A stretch of 64,000 bases of DNA from Alishewanella longhuensis (GCF_014653435.1 NZ_BNAO01000006.1:62711-126710), one strand, 5' to 3'. Positions 44,684 to 55,229 are shown, numbered from the stretch's first letter. The notes: generated by a model not told the origin, from the sequence alone. Numbers and translations are program-made.

Positions 44684-46771
44684 TTAGCTGGCGATCCCCA
44701 TATGCCTTAACAAGGCTTCGTTAGACGGTTCGCGGCCACGGAAACCTTTAAACAGCTCCATCGGCTCAGCACTGCCGCCACGCTCCAAAATCCAGTGTAA
44801 AAAATCTTGTCCGGTTGCCGGATTAAACACCCCTTCTTCCTCAAAGCGGCCAAAAGCATCGGCGGATAACACTTCAGCCCAGAGATAACTATAGTAGCCC
44901 GCAGCATAGCCCCCGGCAAAGATATGACTAAAGCTATGTTGAAAACGATTAAAGCGTGGTGGCACTATCACTGAAACCTGAGTACGCACCTCATCTAATA
45001 ATTGCTGTACTTTATCTCCAAGCTCAGCGCTAGCGGCAGTTTCAGGCTGATATTCAGCGTGTAAACGCATATCAAACAGGGCAAACTCTAACTGCCGAAT
45101 TAAAAACAGTGCCGACTGAAAGTTTTTCGCCGCTAGTACTTTTTGCAGTAAATCCTCGGGTAAAGGTTCGCCCGTTTCATAGTGACCGGAAATTAATGCT
45201 AAGGCTTCCGGCGTCCAGCACCAGTTCTCTAAAAACTGGCTAGGCAATTCTACCGCATCCCAAGCGACGCCATTAATACCGGCAACCGCAGCAGCATCGA
45301 CCTGAGTTAACATATGGTGTAAACCATGGCCAAACTCATGGAATAAGGTAATCACTTCATCGTGAGTAAACAACGCCGGTTTGCCTGCCACAGGCTTATT
45401 AAAGTTACAGGTTAAATACGCCACTGGGCTTTGCAACTCGCCATTAGCTAAAATGCGCCGACCACGACAATCATCCATCCAGGCACCACCGCGCTTTTTG
45501 CTACGGGCATATAAATCTAAATAGAAACTGCCACGCAGTGTGCCGTCAGCAGCAAAAATATCGTAAAACTGCACATCAGGGTGCCAAACATCCACCCCCT
45601 CACGCACCTTAACTCTAATGCCAAAGAGTTTATTTAACACGGTAAATAAACCGGGTACCACCTTGGTAGCGGGGAAATAAGGCCGCAGTTGCTCATCCGA
45701 CACCGCATAGCGAGCTTCTTTTAGCTTTTCGGCATAATAGGTCACATCCCAGGCGTTTAGCTCCGTTGCACCATATTGCTCTTTAGCAAATTGCTTAAGC
45801 TCAAGCAGATCGCGCTCGGCCTGGGGTTTAGCCCGGCGTGCCAGATCGGTTAGAAACGCTAACACCTGCTGCGGCGACTCGGCCATTTTCGTCGCCAAGG
45901 ATTCTTCTGCGGCGTTAGCGAAATCCAGTAATTGCGCTAATTCATGCTTTAATGCCAACGTCTCAGCAATAATGGCGGTGTTATCAAATTGCCCGGCTGT
46001 GGGGCCCTGATCAGAGGCACGGGTACAATAGGCACTGTAAAGCTCTTGCCGCAGCGCCTGATTATCGGCATAGGTCATTACCGCAATATAACTGGGGAAT
46101 TCCAGAGTGAAAACCCAGCCGCTAAGTTCACGGCTTTGCGCTTCTTCTGCCGCAGCCAGCTTGGCATCTTCTGGCAAACCCGCCAGTTCGGCTGCATCAG
46201 TAATATGCTTAAACCAGGCTTGGGTGGCATCCAGAGTGTTATTAGAAAAGGTCGAACTTAAATCGGATAAACGGCTTTGGATCTCACCATAACGCTGCTT
46301 TTTCTCAGCAGGCAAGCCAATACCCGACAGTTTAAAATCACGCAGGGCATTGGTTATTACTTTTTGCTGGGCACTGCTTAAGCTGGCGAACTCGCTGCTA
46401 TTATGCAGTTGCAGGTATTTTTGATATAACCCTTCATGCTGCCCTAGCCAGGTACTGAAGTCAGACAATAATGGCAGACAGCTCTCGTAAGCCGCACGCA
46501 ATTCCGGGCTATTAGCCACCGAATTTAAGTGTGATACCGGTGACCATAATTTACTTAACCGGTCACTGTCTTGCTCCAGTTCGGTGATCAGGCTATGCCA
46601 ACTTACCTCAGTTGCAGAGACCACCCGCTCAACGGCAGCTTGCGCGGTGGCAATTGCCTGCTCTACCGCAGGTTTAATATGCTCAGGCTGAATAGCGGAA
46701 AAAGGTGGTAAATCGATGAAACTTAATAACGGATTAGTCTGCGCCGAAGCGGTAGTAGCCAGTTCTGACAT
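44684..46771 (-). CDS. prlC: Oligopeptidase A (M3 metallopeptidase)
   Basis: 695 residues, the normal length. The zinc site is HEFGH (His478, Glu479, His482) in TLFHEFGHGLHHML, with the third ligand Glu about 25 residues later (WDAVELPSQFLENW). The end GYAAGYYSYLWAEVLSADAF is the conserved substrate-binding Tyr-rich block. It degrades free signal peptides and short oligopeptides in the cytoplasm. It is divergent from gor. Confidence 0.96.
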   Translation of the reverse strand: MSELATTASAQTNPLLSFIDLPPFSAIQPEHIKPAVEQAIATAQAAVERVVSATEVSWHSLITELEQDSDRLSKLWSPVSHLNSVANSPELRAAYESCLPLLSDFSTWLGQHEGLYQKYLQLHNSSEFASLSSAQQKVITNALRDFKLSGIGLPAEKKQRYGEIQSRLSDLSSTFSNNTLDATQAWFKHITDAAELAGLPEDAKLAAAEEAQSRELSGWVFTLEFPSYIAVMTYADNQALRQELYSAYCTRASDQGPTAGQFDNTAIIAETLALKHELAQLLDFANAAEESLATKMAESPQQVLAFLTDLARRAKPQAERDLLELKQFAKEQYGATELNAWDVTYYAEKLKEARYAVSDEQLRPYFPATKVVPGLFTVLNKLFGIRVKVREGVDVWHPDVQFYDIFAADGTLRGSFYLDLYARSKKRGGAWMDDCRGRRILANGELQSPVAYLTCNFNKPVAGKPALFTHDEVITLFHEFGHGLHHMLTQVDAAAVAGINGVAWDAVELPSQFLENWCWTPEALALISGHYETGEPLPEDLLQKVLAAKNFQSALFLIRQLEFALFDMRLHAEYQPETAASAELGDKVQQLLDEVRTQVSVIVPPRFNRFQHSFSHIFAGGYAAGYYSYLWAEVLSADAFGRFEEEGVFNPATGQDFLHWILERGGSAEPMELFKGFRGREPSNEALLRHMGIAS

Positions 46772-46931
46772 AACAAGGAGTTCCTAAATAATAGCCGTAT
46801 ATTATGGATCTTGGGTTTTGGCGCTGTTTTATCAAGGTAATGCCCGTTATTTGCACTAAATTTTAGCCTTGTAATATGCCACCAAGAACCTCATATCTGT
46901 TCTCTCTTCTTCACGATCTACAGGCCTAGTT

Positions 46932-48287
46932 ATGACACGTCATTATCATTATCTTGCTATCGGTGCCGGCAGCGGCGGTATTGCATCAGCCAATAGAGCC
47001 GCTATGCGTGGCGCTAAAGCTGCAGTTATTGAAGCGAAAGCTGTCGGCGGTACCTGCGTTAATGTCGGCTGCGTGCCGAAAAAAGTGATGTGGTTCGGAG
47101 CCCATATTGCCGAAGCTATTAAATACAGCAGCAGCTACGGCTTTGATTTAACCCAGCAAAGTTTTGACTGGGCAACCTTAGTTCGCAATCGTGAAGCCTA
47201 TATTGAACGTATTCATGCTGCCTATCACCGTGGCTTTAGCAGCAATGGCGTCGAATATATTGAGGGCTTTGCTCGCTTTGTCGATAAAAATACGGTGGAA
47301 GTGAATGGTGAGCTGATTACTGCCGATCATATCACTATCGCAGTAGGTGGCCGGCCAAGTCGGCCAGCTATTCCAGGTGCAGAACTGGGTATTGATTCTG
47401 ATGGCTTTTTTGCTTTAACCAAACAGCCAACCAAAGCGGTGGTGGTAGGCGCCGGTTATATCGCAATAGAAATTGCCGGGGTGTTGCATGCCCTGGGTAC
47501 TGATACCCATTTATTGGTGCGTGGCGACCGGCTTCTTAAAAACTTTGATACCGATATTACCGATGCACTGCTGCAACGCATACAACAAGATAAGCTGCAG
47601 TTACATACCCAAAGCGAAGTGGTGAAAGTAGAGGCCGCAGCAGAAGATCGTTTAACCGTCTATCTGAAAGACGGCACCATCCTGTTTAATGTTGACTGTT
47701 TAATCTGGGCCATTGGCCGCGAACCGGCTACCGATAAACTTAACCTGGCCGCAGCCAGCATCGCTACCGATGCGGAGGGATTTATCCGTACCGATAAACA
47801 CCAGAATACCAATGTGCCAGGCATTTACGCCGTGGGTGATATTACCGGTGAGGCCCAGCTTACCCCCGTTGCAGTAAAAGCTGGCCGCATGTTGGCCGAA
47901 CGCTTATTTAACCCAGCCATGCCCAATGCCCATATGGATTATTCACTGATCCCAACGGTTGTTTTTAGCCACCCACCCATTGGCACTATTGGCTTATCCG
48001 AAGCAGAGGCCATTGCTAAGTATGGTAAAGATCATATTAAAGTCTATCGCTCCAGCTTTGCCGCCATGTATAACGCCATTACCCCGCATCGCGCCTTAAG
48101 TACCTTTAAGCTGGTGTGCCAGGGCGCGGATGAAAAAGTAGTGGGTTTACACGGTATCGGTGAGGGCATGGATGAGATACTGCAGGGCTTTGCTGTGGCC
48201 ATTAAAATGGGTGCCACTAAAGCCGATTTTGATGCCACAGTAGCACTGCACCCAACCAGCGCTGAGGAATTTGTTACCATGCGTTAG
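46932..48287 (+). CDS. gor: Glutathione-disulfide reductase
   Basis: 451 residues. FAD-binding [14 protein letters not shown] near 11-24, the redox pair Cys42-Cys47 in [18 protein letters not shown]-binding [20 protein letters not shown] near 173-192, FAD motif IYAVGDITG near 300, and the catalytic His in LHPTSAEEF at the C-terminus. Full-length with all catalytic residues. It keeps glutathione reduced in the cytoplasm with NADPH. It stands opposite prlC with about 160 bases between them. Confidence 0.97.
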   Translation: MTRHYHYLAIGAGSGGIASANRAAMRGAKAAVIEAKAVGGTCVNVGCVPKKVMWFGAHIAEAIKYSSSYGFDLTQQSFDWATLVRNREAYIERIHAAYHRGFSSNGVEYIEGFARFVDKNTVEVNGELITADHITIAVGGRPSRPAIPGAELGIDSDGFFALTKQPTKAVVVGAGYIAIEIAGVLHALGTDTHLLVRGDRLLKNFDTDITDALLQRIQQDKLQLHTQSEVVKVEAAAEDRLTVYLKDGTILFNVDCLIWAIGREPATDKLNLAAASIATDAEGFIRTDKHQNTNVPGIYAVGDITGEAQLTPVAVKAGRMLAERLFNPAMPNAHMDYSLIPTVVFSHPPIGTIGLSEAEAIAKYGKDHIKVYRSSFAAMYNAITPHRALSTFKLVCQGADEKVVGLHGIGEGMDEILQGFAVAIKMGATKADFDATVALHPTSAEEFVTMR

Positions 48288-48297
48288 GGCGAAGATG

Positions 48298-48316
48298 CCG
48301 GCCATAGTGTGGCCGG
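48298..48316 (+). terminator. Hairpin after gor
   Basis: CCGGCCA and TGGCCGG form a perfect 7-bp GC-rich stem with a 5-base loop, starting 11 bases after the gor stop. A TTACTTTCGCACACTTTTTTT stretch follows. Likely terminator. Confidence 0.65.
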
Positions 48317-48410
48317 AGCCTTACTTTCGCACACTTTTTTTCGCAGAATCGCTGGCCAGCCCTGATAAGTCTGGTTACAGTAACCCTATTGTACTTTGTT
48401 TAAGTTGAGC

Positions 48411-49757
48411 ATGGACAAAAGGTCAGAACTGGTTAGCCCCTCTACCGAACAGTTGTTTGGCCCTTTGGCCGAACTGGCGCGGCATTTACCTTGCTTTTTA
48501 TATCAGTTAAAGCAAACGCCAGATCAACAGTTTCATTATGTTTATGCCTCGGAAAATGCCGAAGCCTTATTTGGTATTCCGGCACAGGCGATTATGCAGG
48601 ATGGCAACCTGCTACTTGATCGTATTCATCCGGCTGATGCCGAACGGGTGTATCAAACGTCAGCTGAATGCGCGGCCCAACTCAAGCCCTGGCATGCAGA
48701 GCTGCGGATTATCCGTCCAGACCAGCAAATAGTCTGGTTGGAAGCTTTTGACTTTCCACGTCAGCTGCCTGACGGCAGTATTCTGTTTAGTGGCTTTGCC
48801 AATGATATCAGCCAGCGGAAAAACGCCGAATTAAAACTGCAGCAAAGCGAGGCAGAGTTTCGCGCTCTGGTAGAAAGTGCCAACGACATCATTTTTACCA
48901 TGCTGCCAAACGGCACTCTGGATTATGTTTCGCCCTGTTGGCAGGATATTCTGGGCTCTCATCCAACGGAAGTGATGGGCAAAACCTTTGATCATTTTGT
49001 GCATCAGGACGATCTGGAGCGCTGTTTTGCCTTTATGCAAAGTCTGCTGCTTACCGCAACCCAGCACGGCACTATCGAGTACCGGATTTTTCATAAAAAT
49101 GGTCAGCTGCGCTGGCATACTTCGACCGCAGCCCCCATCCTCGATACGGATGGCAGTTTAATCAAATATGTTGGCATTGCCCGCGATATTACCGAGCAAA
49201 AACTGCAAAATCTCGAGCTGGCCCGCCAGGCTTATTATGATCCCTTAACCGGACTGGCCAACCGCACACTGTTCCACAAAATGTTGGAACAACAAATGGC
49301 CTTGTGTCAGTTACGCGGCGATACTCTAGCCTTATTGTTTATCGATTTAGACCGTTTTAAACCCATTAATGATTGCTATGGACATGCCATTGGTGATGTG
49401 GTGCTGCAACAGGTCGCCCAGCGCTTACACCAAAGTACCCGGGCGGCTGATTTAACCGGAAGGCTCAGTGGTGACGAATTCGTAGTGGCTTTAACCGGCT
49501 TTACTGCGAGCCAATCTTTAGTGCCGCAAATTCTGCCGTTAGCCAGCCACATCCAACAACAGCTCAGTGCCCCCTACCAGGTTGCCGAACATCATCTCGA
49601 TATCTCTTGTAGTGTTGGCATCGCCTTATTTCCACAAGATAGTCTGGATCAGCAACAACTATTACATTTAGCGGATATCGCTATGTATCAGGCGAAAAAA
49701 CGACCGGCGCAAGCCGCTGTTGTGTTTTGCCAAGCACCAGTGGCCGAGCGGCCATAA
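48411..49757 (+). CDS. PAS-PAS-GGDEF sensor protein (SGDEF variant)
   Basis: 448 residues from the ATG at 48411; a TTG at 48396 would add five residues. It is soluble, with a first PAS domain (about 25-140, ending FANDISQRKNAE), a second PAS with PAC (about 145-270, ending GIARDITEQKLQN) and a GGDEF domain beginning YYDPLTGLANRTLF. The active-site signature is SGDEF at 353-357: Gly to Ser at the first position, the other residues kept. Members with SGDEF can still make cyclic di-GMP. RAADLTGR precedes it without a clear I-site. It shares a terminator with the convergent M16 gene. Confidence 0.88.
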   Translation: MDKRSELVSPSTEQLFGPLAELARHLPCFLYQLKQTPDQQFHYVYASENAEALFGIPAQAIMQDGNLLLDRIHPADAERVYQTSAECAAQLKPWHAELRIIRPDQQIVWLEAFDFPRQLPDGSILFSGFANDISQRKNAELKLQQSEAEFRALVESANDIIFTMLPNGTLDYVSPCWQDILGSHPTEVMGKTFDHFVHQDDLERCFAFMQSLLLTATQHGTIEYRIFHKNGQLRWHTSTAAPILDTDGSLIKYVGIARDITEQKLQNLELARQAYYDPLTGLANRTLFHKMLEQQMALCQLRGDTLALLFIDLDRFKPINDCYGHAIGDVVLQQVAQRLHQSTRAADLTGRLSGDEFVVALTGFTASQSLVPQILPLASHIQQQLSAPYQVAEHHLDISCSVGIALFPQDSLDQQQLLHLADIAMYQAKKRPAQAAVVFCQAPVAERP

Positions 49758-49759
49758 AA

Positions 49760-49793
49760 AACATCCCTGCGCTTTGTCAGCCGCAGGGATGTT
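49760..49793. terminator. Strong bidirectional terminator
   Basis: AACATCCCTGCG and CGCAGGGATGTT form a perfect 12-bp stem with a 10-base loop. The minus-strand side continues into TTTTTTATGG. It separates the convergent GGDEF and M16 genes. Confidence 0.9.
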
Positions 49794-49818
49794 GCAGTGT
49801 GTTCACCTTTATTACTGA

Positions 49819-52692
49819 TTATTGCTTCGGCATATTCCGCTGGAACTCAGCAATATCTTTAACAACTTGCTGGTTTGGCAAAGTAGCAAACGGCTGCTCG
49901 CGGAAGCTGGTACCGCGCATTTGTACCGAAATACGCGCTGCCTGTGGATTAAGCAAGGTTTGCTGATAGAACGCTTGGACATCTTGCAGTGTTACTTGCT
50001 CAACTGCTGCTATGAGTTTCGCTTTGCTATCAAAATCAAAACGCTCACGGTACCAATCACTGACTAACGGCTGCATTTCTTCAAACAGGTTTTTTGGTGG
50101 CTCGTTTAAGCTAACTAATAAACTCTGCTTTAAGGTAGCAAATTGCTCAGGCGTGACTTGCTGCAACGTTTCCCAGTACTGCGTTTTAAACTCATCAAAG
50201 CGTTGCTGCATATCAGCCGGGCCTTTTACTGGCGTTTGAATATACAAGCCAAAACCGGTGTAATCATTCAGATCAATAGCCGTGCCACCTACTGCATAGG
50301 CTAATTGCTCTTCAGTACGCAGCTTGTCAAAGGCCTGGTTAGAGAAATGCGATGCCAAGACACTGGCAGCAGCACGCTGCGCCATACCTTTTGCTGGATG
50401 CACATGCATGTCCACCAAGGCGACATCGGTCACATCAATATCACGCTGCAATACAATGGTTTGGCCTGCAGCAGGTAACCAGAATGGGCTTTGCGTATAG
50501 TCTGTGGTTTGCCGCTCAGTTGGTAAGGCTTTGCTCAGCTTAGCAACCAAGTTAGTCACATCTTGTTTATCGTAGTTACCAAAGGCAAATACCCGCACTT
50601 GGTTAGCTTTTAAGGTTGCCGCAATAAACTGCTGTAAATCAGCTGGCGTCATCGCATTGGCCGTGGCAATTAACTGCTCTGGATTATAGTTACCACCACG
50701 GTACAGGCTATTAAAGGCCCAAAATGCCTGGCGGAACGGTACTTGCCGGCTTTGGTTAGCCAAACCACGCACATAGCGGTCTACCGCTTGAGCAAAGCGC
50801 TCTTCTGTAATTTGCGGCGTTAAGCCAGCAAGTAACTGCTCTAGCAGTTGTGGTTGTTTATCAGTAAAGCCATCCAGATTTAAGGTTAAACCATTACCAT
50901 CACTTAGCCAGACATCAATACCAGCAGCCTGGGCTTCGGTGCGCAGTGCACTTTGCTCTAAGTTGTATAGATCGCGCCATAAGGAGAAGGCAACCCGGGC
51001 TTTACTATCCTGCTGGGCCGCTGGGCTATTTAATACAATATCTAAACGGCCTTTGGGCTGATCAGCAAACACCTGGCTTGGATAAATCCAGGCTTTAATG
51101 CCTGCTTGTTCTAACACTAACTCTGGCTTTTGTTGGGCTGCACGGGCTTTAATAGCAAAGCTTTCTGGCAATAAGCGATTTACCTGCGGCAAGTTCAGCG
51201 CGACCACTGGTTGCTGCCAGGCGGCTTTTTCTTCGGCGCTAATATCGACAATTTTATATTTACCCACATGGCGTACTAGCTCGGTATCATGTGGCTCTTG
51301 CTTGCTGATATACCAAATGCGTAAGTTTTGTGGTGTCAGTTGTTCAAGTACGTTATTGATGGCTGCCGCATCAAAGCGCTCATAAATATAAGGCGCAGCT
51401 ACAGCATGTTTTACCGGCTGTTTTAACATGGCGGCAGCCAACTGAGAGGCATAACCAAAGCCATCGGTTTTTTCTAAAAACTGGAATTGGTTATTCAGGC
51501 TGGTCTTAATTTCGCTGTAGTATTTGCTATCAACACCTTGCTGCTTTATCAAATCCAGATACTGCATCACGACCGCCGTAATGGCTTCGCGTTGCTGCAT
51601 CCCTGCGTCGGTCAGGTTAATATCGATGGCGATATTGCCATAATTACCAAAGAAATCTGGAGTAGCCGACACATTTAAGCTAGAAATCAGCCCGGCGGCT
51701 TTTAACTGGGCCGCTGCCGTACCCGGCATTTCGGAGCCCAACAGATAAGTCACAAATTCATTGGGTTTAACCGCATATTGGTTTGAATTATCACGAATAG
51801 TAAAGTCTAAACGCAACTGTTTAATATCCTGATTTGGCACATAATGAATACGTTTATTACCAAATAGGCTGTTATCCAATTCCGCTGTTACGGTTGGAAT
51901 AGGAATGTCTTTGTTTTCAATCGCCGCAAAATGTTTTAAGGCCAGTAGCTCCATTTCTGCCAAAGATAAGTTACTGACCATTGCCAGCTTCATATTGTTG
52001 GCAGAGTAATAATTGGCGTAATACTTAAGCATTTCATCGTGCAACTTGCTGCCGGGTTTATCGCTTAAGCTCTCTAAACTGCCTGCCAGAAAACGATTTG
52101 ACGGGTGCTCACCAAACATGCGGCGCATTAACTCAAATTGCCCTAAAAAGTCCATCTCACGGCGCATCGATTGCTCGGCGTTTACCGCGTTACGCTCTTT
52201 GTCTGAGTACTCTGGATAAAACTTGGGAGATTTGAAAAAGTCGGAGAAGCGATCTAAGGCCTCATCGTAAACATTATTATTAATTTCAAACATATAGTTG
52301 GTAATATCCAACCAGGTGTAGGCATTATATGCGCCATTATGCTGACTCATAAAGCCAGCATACTCGGCTGGATCCGGGTAACGCTCGGTGCCCATAAACA
52401 GCATATGTTCTAGATAGTGCGCTAAACCTTGCTGAGTCATCGGATCTTGCAGCATACCTGCGCCGACACTCAGTGCCACCGCCGATTTTTCTGATGCCGG
52501 ATCAGAGACTAAAATCACTTCTAATTTATTAGGCAAGGTCAACGTTTTATATTGGCGCTGATCGTTAGGGCTGACCACGATAGCAGATGCTTGTGGTTGC
52601 TGAAGCTCGGTTAACGCTGGGGTGCTACCCTGTTGCGCACAGCCTGTTATTACCGCCAAGGCTACTGCACTGATTACAAAAAGCTTTTTCAT
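49819..52692 (-). CDS. M16-family (pitrilysin/insulinase-like) zinc peptidase, lipoprotein
   Basis: 957 residues from the ATG at 52692, chosen because AGGA lies seven bases upstream and a lipobox follows (VITGC, Cys18); the longer frame adds 22 unlike residues. The inverted zinc motif HYLEH (His92, Glu95, His96) in GLAHYLEHMLFMGTERYP is followed by the third ligand Glu in the NAEQSMRREMDF region. Four M16 half-domains fill the chain, as in protease III. It degrades medium-size peptides in the periplasm; anchoring by lipid is a difference from soluble E. coli PtrA. Confidence 0.9.
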   Translation of the reverse strand: MKKLFVISAVALAVITGCAQQGSTPALTELQQPQASAIVVSPNDQRQYKTLTLPNKLEVILVSDPASEKSAVALSVGAGMLQDPMTQQGLAHYLEHMLFMGTERYPDPAEYAGFMSQHNGAYNAYTWLDITNYMFEINNNVYDEALDRFSDFFKSPKFYPEYSDKERNAVNAEQSMRREMDFLGQFELMRRMFGEHPSNRFLAGSLESLSDKPGSKLHDEMLKYYANYYSANNMKLAMVSNLSLAEMELLALKHFAAIENKDIPIPTVTAELDNSLFGNKRIHYVPNQDIKQLRLDFTIRDNSNQYAVKPNEFVTYLLGSEMPGTAAAQLKAAGLISSLNVSATPDFFGNYGNIAIDINLTDAGMQQREAITAVVMQYLDLIKQQGVDSKYYSEIKTSLNNQFQFLEKTDGFGYASQLAAAMLKQPVKHAVAAPYIYERFDAAAINNVLEQLTPQNLRIWYISKQEPHDTELVRHVGKYKIVDISAEEKAAWQQPVVALNLPQVNRLLPESFAIKARAAQQKPELVLEQAGIKAWIYPSQVFADQPKGRLDIVLNSPAAQQDSKARVAFSLWRDLYNLEQSALRTEAQAAGIDVWLSDGNGLTLNLDGFTDKQPQLLEQLLAGLTPQITEERFAQAVDRYVRGLANQSRQVPFRQAFWAFNSLYRGGNYNPEQLIATANAMTPADLQQFIAATLKANQVRVFAFGNYDKQDVTNLVAKLSKALPTERQTTDYTQSPFWLPAAGQTIVLQRDIDVTDVALVDMHVHPAKGMAQRAAASVLASHFSNQAFDKLRTEEQLAYAVGGTAIDLNDYTGFGLYIQTPVKGPADMQQRFDEFKTQYWETLQQVTPEQFATLKQSLLVSLNEPPKNLFEEMQPLVSDWYRERFDFDSKAKLIAAVEQVTLQDVQAFYQQTLLNPQAARISVQMRGTSFREQPFATLPNQQVVKDIAEFQRNMPKQ

Positions 52693-52862
52693 TAGACTAT
52701 CCTTTTTTACCTGATATGTAAAAATAACGTAGCGTAATACTAACGAAATGGCTAACAAGAGACCAGCTTCTGCCTGGTCACATTTGTAAGAAAGTATGTC
52801 TTAGTTGATGTAGCAAGCTCAAACAAGGGAGGTATCTTAGCAATTTAGAGGCGGGTTGAACG

Positions 52863-52880
52863 CCCTGGCTTTTGCCAGGG
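52863..52880 (-). terminator. Hairpin downstream of the first zinc-type receptor
   Basis: CCCTGGC and GCCAGGG form a perfect 7-bp stem with a TTTT/AAAA loop. No T-run follows on the minus strand, so it is only a probable terminator for the receptor gene ending at 52958. Confidence 0.45.
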
Positions 52881-52957
52881 TCGTAGCATAGTGAAAACAC
52901 CCTTGAGCGGGCAAGGCGCAGAGCCAGAGGCAGCAGCGCCTGTTGCCAGATGAGGCT

Positions 52958-55015
52958 TTAAAAGTTTAAGCGAAAGCCAAGCACCAATTGACGCCCAGGC
53001 AGCGGCGCATCTTCTTTAATAAAAGAGCTGTGCACAAAGCCTAGGCGATTCGTCAGGTTTTGCAGCTTAGCAAAGGCCATTAGCTCGTACTGTTGCCAAT
53101 CGAAATAATAGTTTACGCCGGCTTCTACCACGGTATAACCCGCTGTTGCCGTTTCATTTTCAGCTAAGCGATCTTGTTTGCCATAATGCGTCAGTCCAAG
53201 CTGCCCGCCCCAGCTATCAGCCCGATAAGCATACTCGGCGCCTAAACGGTAGGACGGAACCCGCGGTAAGTAACCACCATCACGCAAACGAGCCACTACA
53301 GTATCACCAATCAAGGTGACTTGATGCTCTGGCGTAATTTGCCAGCTAATACTGGCTTCCATGCCATGCAAACGGGCATTTTGTTGCTGATATTGATAAG
53401 CGGCAAAATCGGTAATCTCAAAACCAAGGTTAGCTAAAAAGGCGTAGTTATCAATTTGGTTGTAGAACAGATTAATGTTGGTGCTGACATCAGCAAATTG
53501 GCCGCGCCAACCCAAATCGATATTGTTCGCCTGCTCAGCTTTGGCAAGATTAGGATTATGGATAATTTGCGCAACACCATTGGTATTGCTTACATCGTAA
53601 CCGACACCAATCTCATAAGAGCGGGTACCAATGTGAATACCGTTAGCATACAGCTCATTTGCCGCAGGCGCGCGCTGCGCCTGGCTATAAGATAAAGTCA
53701 GTTGCTGATTGGGCTGCACATCGTACACCGCGCCAAAAGACCAGCTGAATAAATTAAACTTTTGCTCAAGATCGCGGCTGCCTAAACTATCCTCCAGCGC
53801 ATAGGCTTGATGGGTAAGCTGCTCATAGCGGCTACCAAACTCCAGCTTTACCACCCCAAAGCGTTTTTCATGCAGCATAAAGAGCGCATGGCTGTCGGTG
53901 TCGGTATTCGGGGTAAAGGTTTCATCACCTAAGGCCTGATAATCACGTAAATTGCCATGATAACCGACAATACCCCGCCAGCTATCTGCTAACTCATAGG
54001 TTGCCGTAGTGCGCAGTTCTAGGGCTTCACTTAAGAACTCCGTACCCGGCTCGCTATCTTCAAATTCGGCATGATCATAATCGGTAAAGGCAATATCGGC
54101 AGTAATACTTTGCCACAGGCTATCGGCGGGCCGATATTCTGAGGCCAGCGCTACCCGCCGCTGATTAAGCTTAATATATTCGCCTTCTTCATATTCTGCA
54201 GCGGGGCCTTCTGGCAGACCATACTCGGTTTTAATCACGCCGTAACTAAGCCCGATAAAACCTTGCTCGGCGATATAGCTGGAGCCGATATTCAGTACCT
54301 GATGCTCTGACCAGGAGTTTTGCAACCGCTTACTGCTGTCGCCTTCGTCGTTTTGATATAAAGGGACTTTATAATCATTGCCCTTGCGCACATTGCCATC
54401 AATATGCCAGGCAAACTGCTCGGCGCCGTTGTCGTGGGCAAAGCTTAAGCTACGATCACTGGCTGCAGTACCAAAACGGGTTTGCAGGATAGTGTCACTC
54501 TGTTGCGGAATTTGCTGTGGAATACGATTATCGACCACGTTAATCACACCGCCAATAGCGCCACTACCATAAAGCAAGGTGGCTGGGCCACGCAAGACTT
54601 CGATTTGCTGGGCAGTAACCGCATCCGCGGTAATCGTATGATCTGGCCCTTCGCGTGATACATCGCCAGTACTCATACCATTGTGTACCACTTGTACCCG
54701 TGCGCCATCTAAGCCGCGGATCACCGGCCGAGAGGCGACAGGACCATAATAGTTAGCATGTACACCCACTTCATATTTTAGGGTTTCGCCAATGCTAATG
54801 TCGGTGCGCCGTAGCAGCTCTTCGCCACTTAATACCGTGACCGGCCCGGCCATTTCCACCACTTCACGCTTTAAGCCTGAGGCCCGCACTTCAATGCGCT
54901 CCAGCTTGCTATCTGCTGCTAACTCTGCAGTTTCAGCGCTCTCAGCATAGGCCAATTGGCTTTGCGCCAGCACGGTAACCACCGCTAACGAAATTTTGGC
55001 TAGTCTAAACATCAC
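52958..55015 (-). CDS. ZnuD-like TonB-dependent receptor (zinc uptake)
   Basis: 685 residues from GTG 55015 (an ATG at 55012 is the next codon; AAAAGGTG lies upstream). Signal peptide 1-24. Plug blocks: VTVLSGEELLRRTDISIGETLKYEVGVHANYYG, SRPVIRGLDGARVQVVHNGMSTGDVSREGPDH and VEIL-type RGPATLLYGSGAIGGVINVVDNRIP. Barrel ends in Phe. The GDVSREGPDH plus SGAIGGVINVVD pattern matches the ZnuD group of zinc receptors. It lacks the His-rich loops of its paralogue at 62095. Zur-like sites lie in the divergent region upstream, which supports a zinc role. Confidence 0.82.
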   Translation of the reverse strand: MMFRLAKISLAVVTVLAQSQLAYAESAETAELAADSKLERIEVRASGLKREVVEMAGPVTVLSGEELLRRTDISIGETLKYEVGVHANYYGPVASRPVIRGLDGARVQVVHNGMSTGDVSREGPDHTITADAVTAQQIEVLRGPATLLYGSGAIGGVINVVDNRIPQQIPQQSDTILQTRFGTAASDRSLSFAHDNGAEQFAWHIDGNVRKGNDYKVPLYQNDEGDSSKRLQNSWSEHQVLNIGSSYIAEQGFIGLSYGVIKTEYGLPEGPAAEYEEGEYIKLNQRRVALASEYRPADSLWQSITADIAFTDYDHAEFEDSEPGTEFLSEALELRTTATYELADSWRGIVGYHGNLRDYQALGDETFTPNTDTDSHALFMLHEKRFGVVKLEFGSRYEQLTHQAYALEDSLGSRDLEQKFNLFSWSFGAVYDVQPNQQLTLSYSQAQRAPAANELYANGIHIGTRSYEIGVGYDVSNTNGVAQIIHNPNLAKAEQANNIDLGWRGQFADVSTNINLFYNQIDNYAFLANLGFEITDFAAYQYQQQNARLHGMEASISWQITPEHQVTLIGDTVVARLRDGGYLPRVPSYRLGAEYAYRADSWGGQLGLTHYGKQDRLAENETATAGYTVVEAGVNYYFDWQQYELMAFAKLQNLTNRLGFVHSSFIKEDAPLPGRQLVLGFRLNF

Positions 55016-55175
55016 AATTTATTCACCTTTTAAAAGTTGCCGCATACTAAAACGAAGGAAATTACACTGCAAGTTTTGTTCGATTAAGCTAACAAAAAGC
55101 AGGTTACAGCGAAGAAAACACCTACACAAAACCACTGAATGCAAACGGCAGTAAATGGCTTGGCTGAAGCCAATG

Positions 55176-55192
55176 TTGTGATATTATCACAA
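55176..55192. promoter_or_regulatory. Probable Zur box upstream of the folE2 remnant
   Basis: TTGTGATATTATCACAA is a perfect 17-bp palindrome. It matches the gammaproteobacterial Zur consensus core (GTTATANTATAAC) at 10 of 12 positions. It lies 25 bases before the folE2 remnant and about 160 bases upstream of the divergent zinc-type receptor, so it may control both. Confidence 0.65.
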
Positions 55193-55212
55193 TGCAAGTT
55201 CAAGAAAAGACT

Positions 55213-55229
55213 TTGTTATGTTGCAACCA
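55213..55229. promoter_or_regulatory. Second, weaker Zur-like site over the folE2 start
   Basis: TTGTTATGTTGCAACCA shares 14 of 15 leading bases with the complement of the zigA Zur box (TTGTTATGTTGTAACAT). It covers the ATG of the folE2 remnant. Could be a second operator or chance similarity. Confidence 0.4.
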
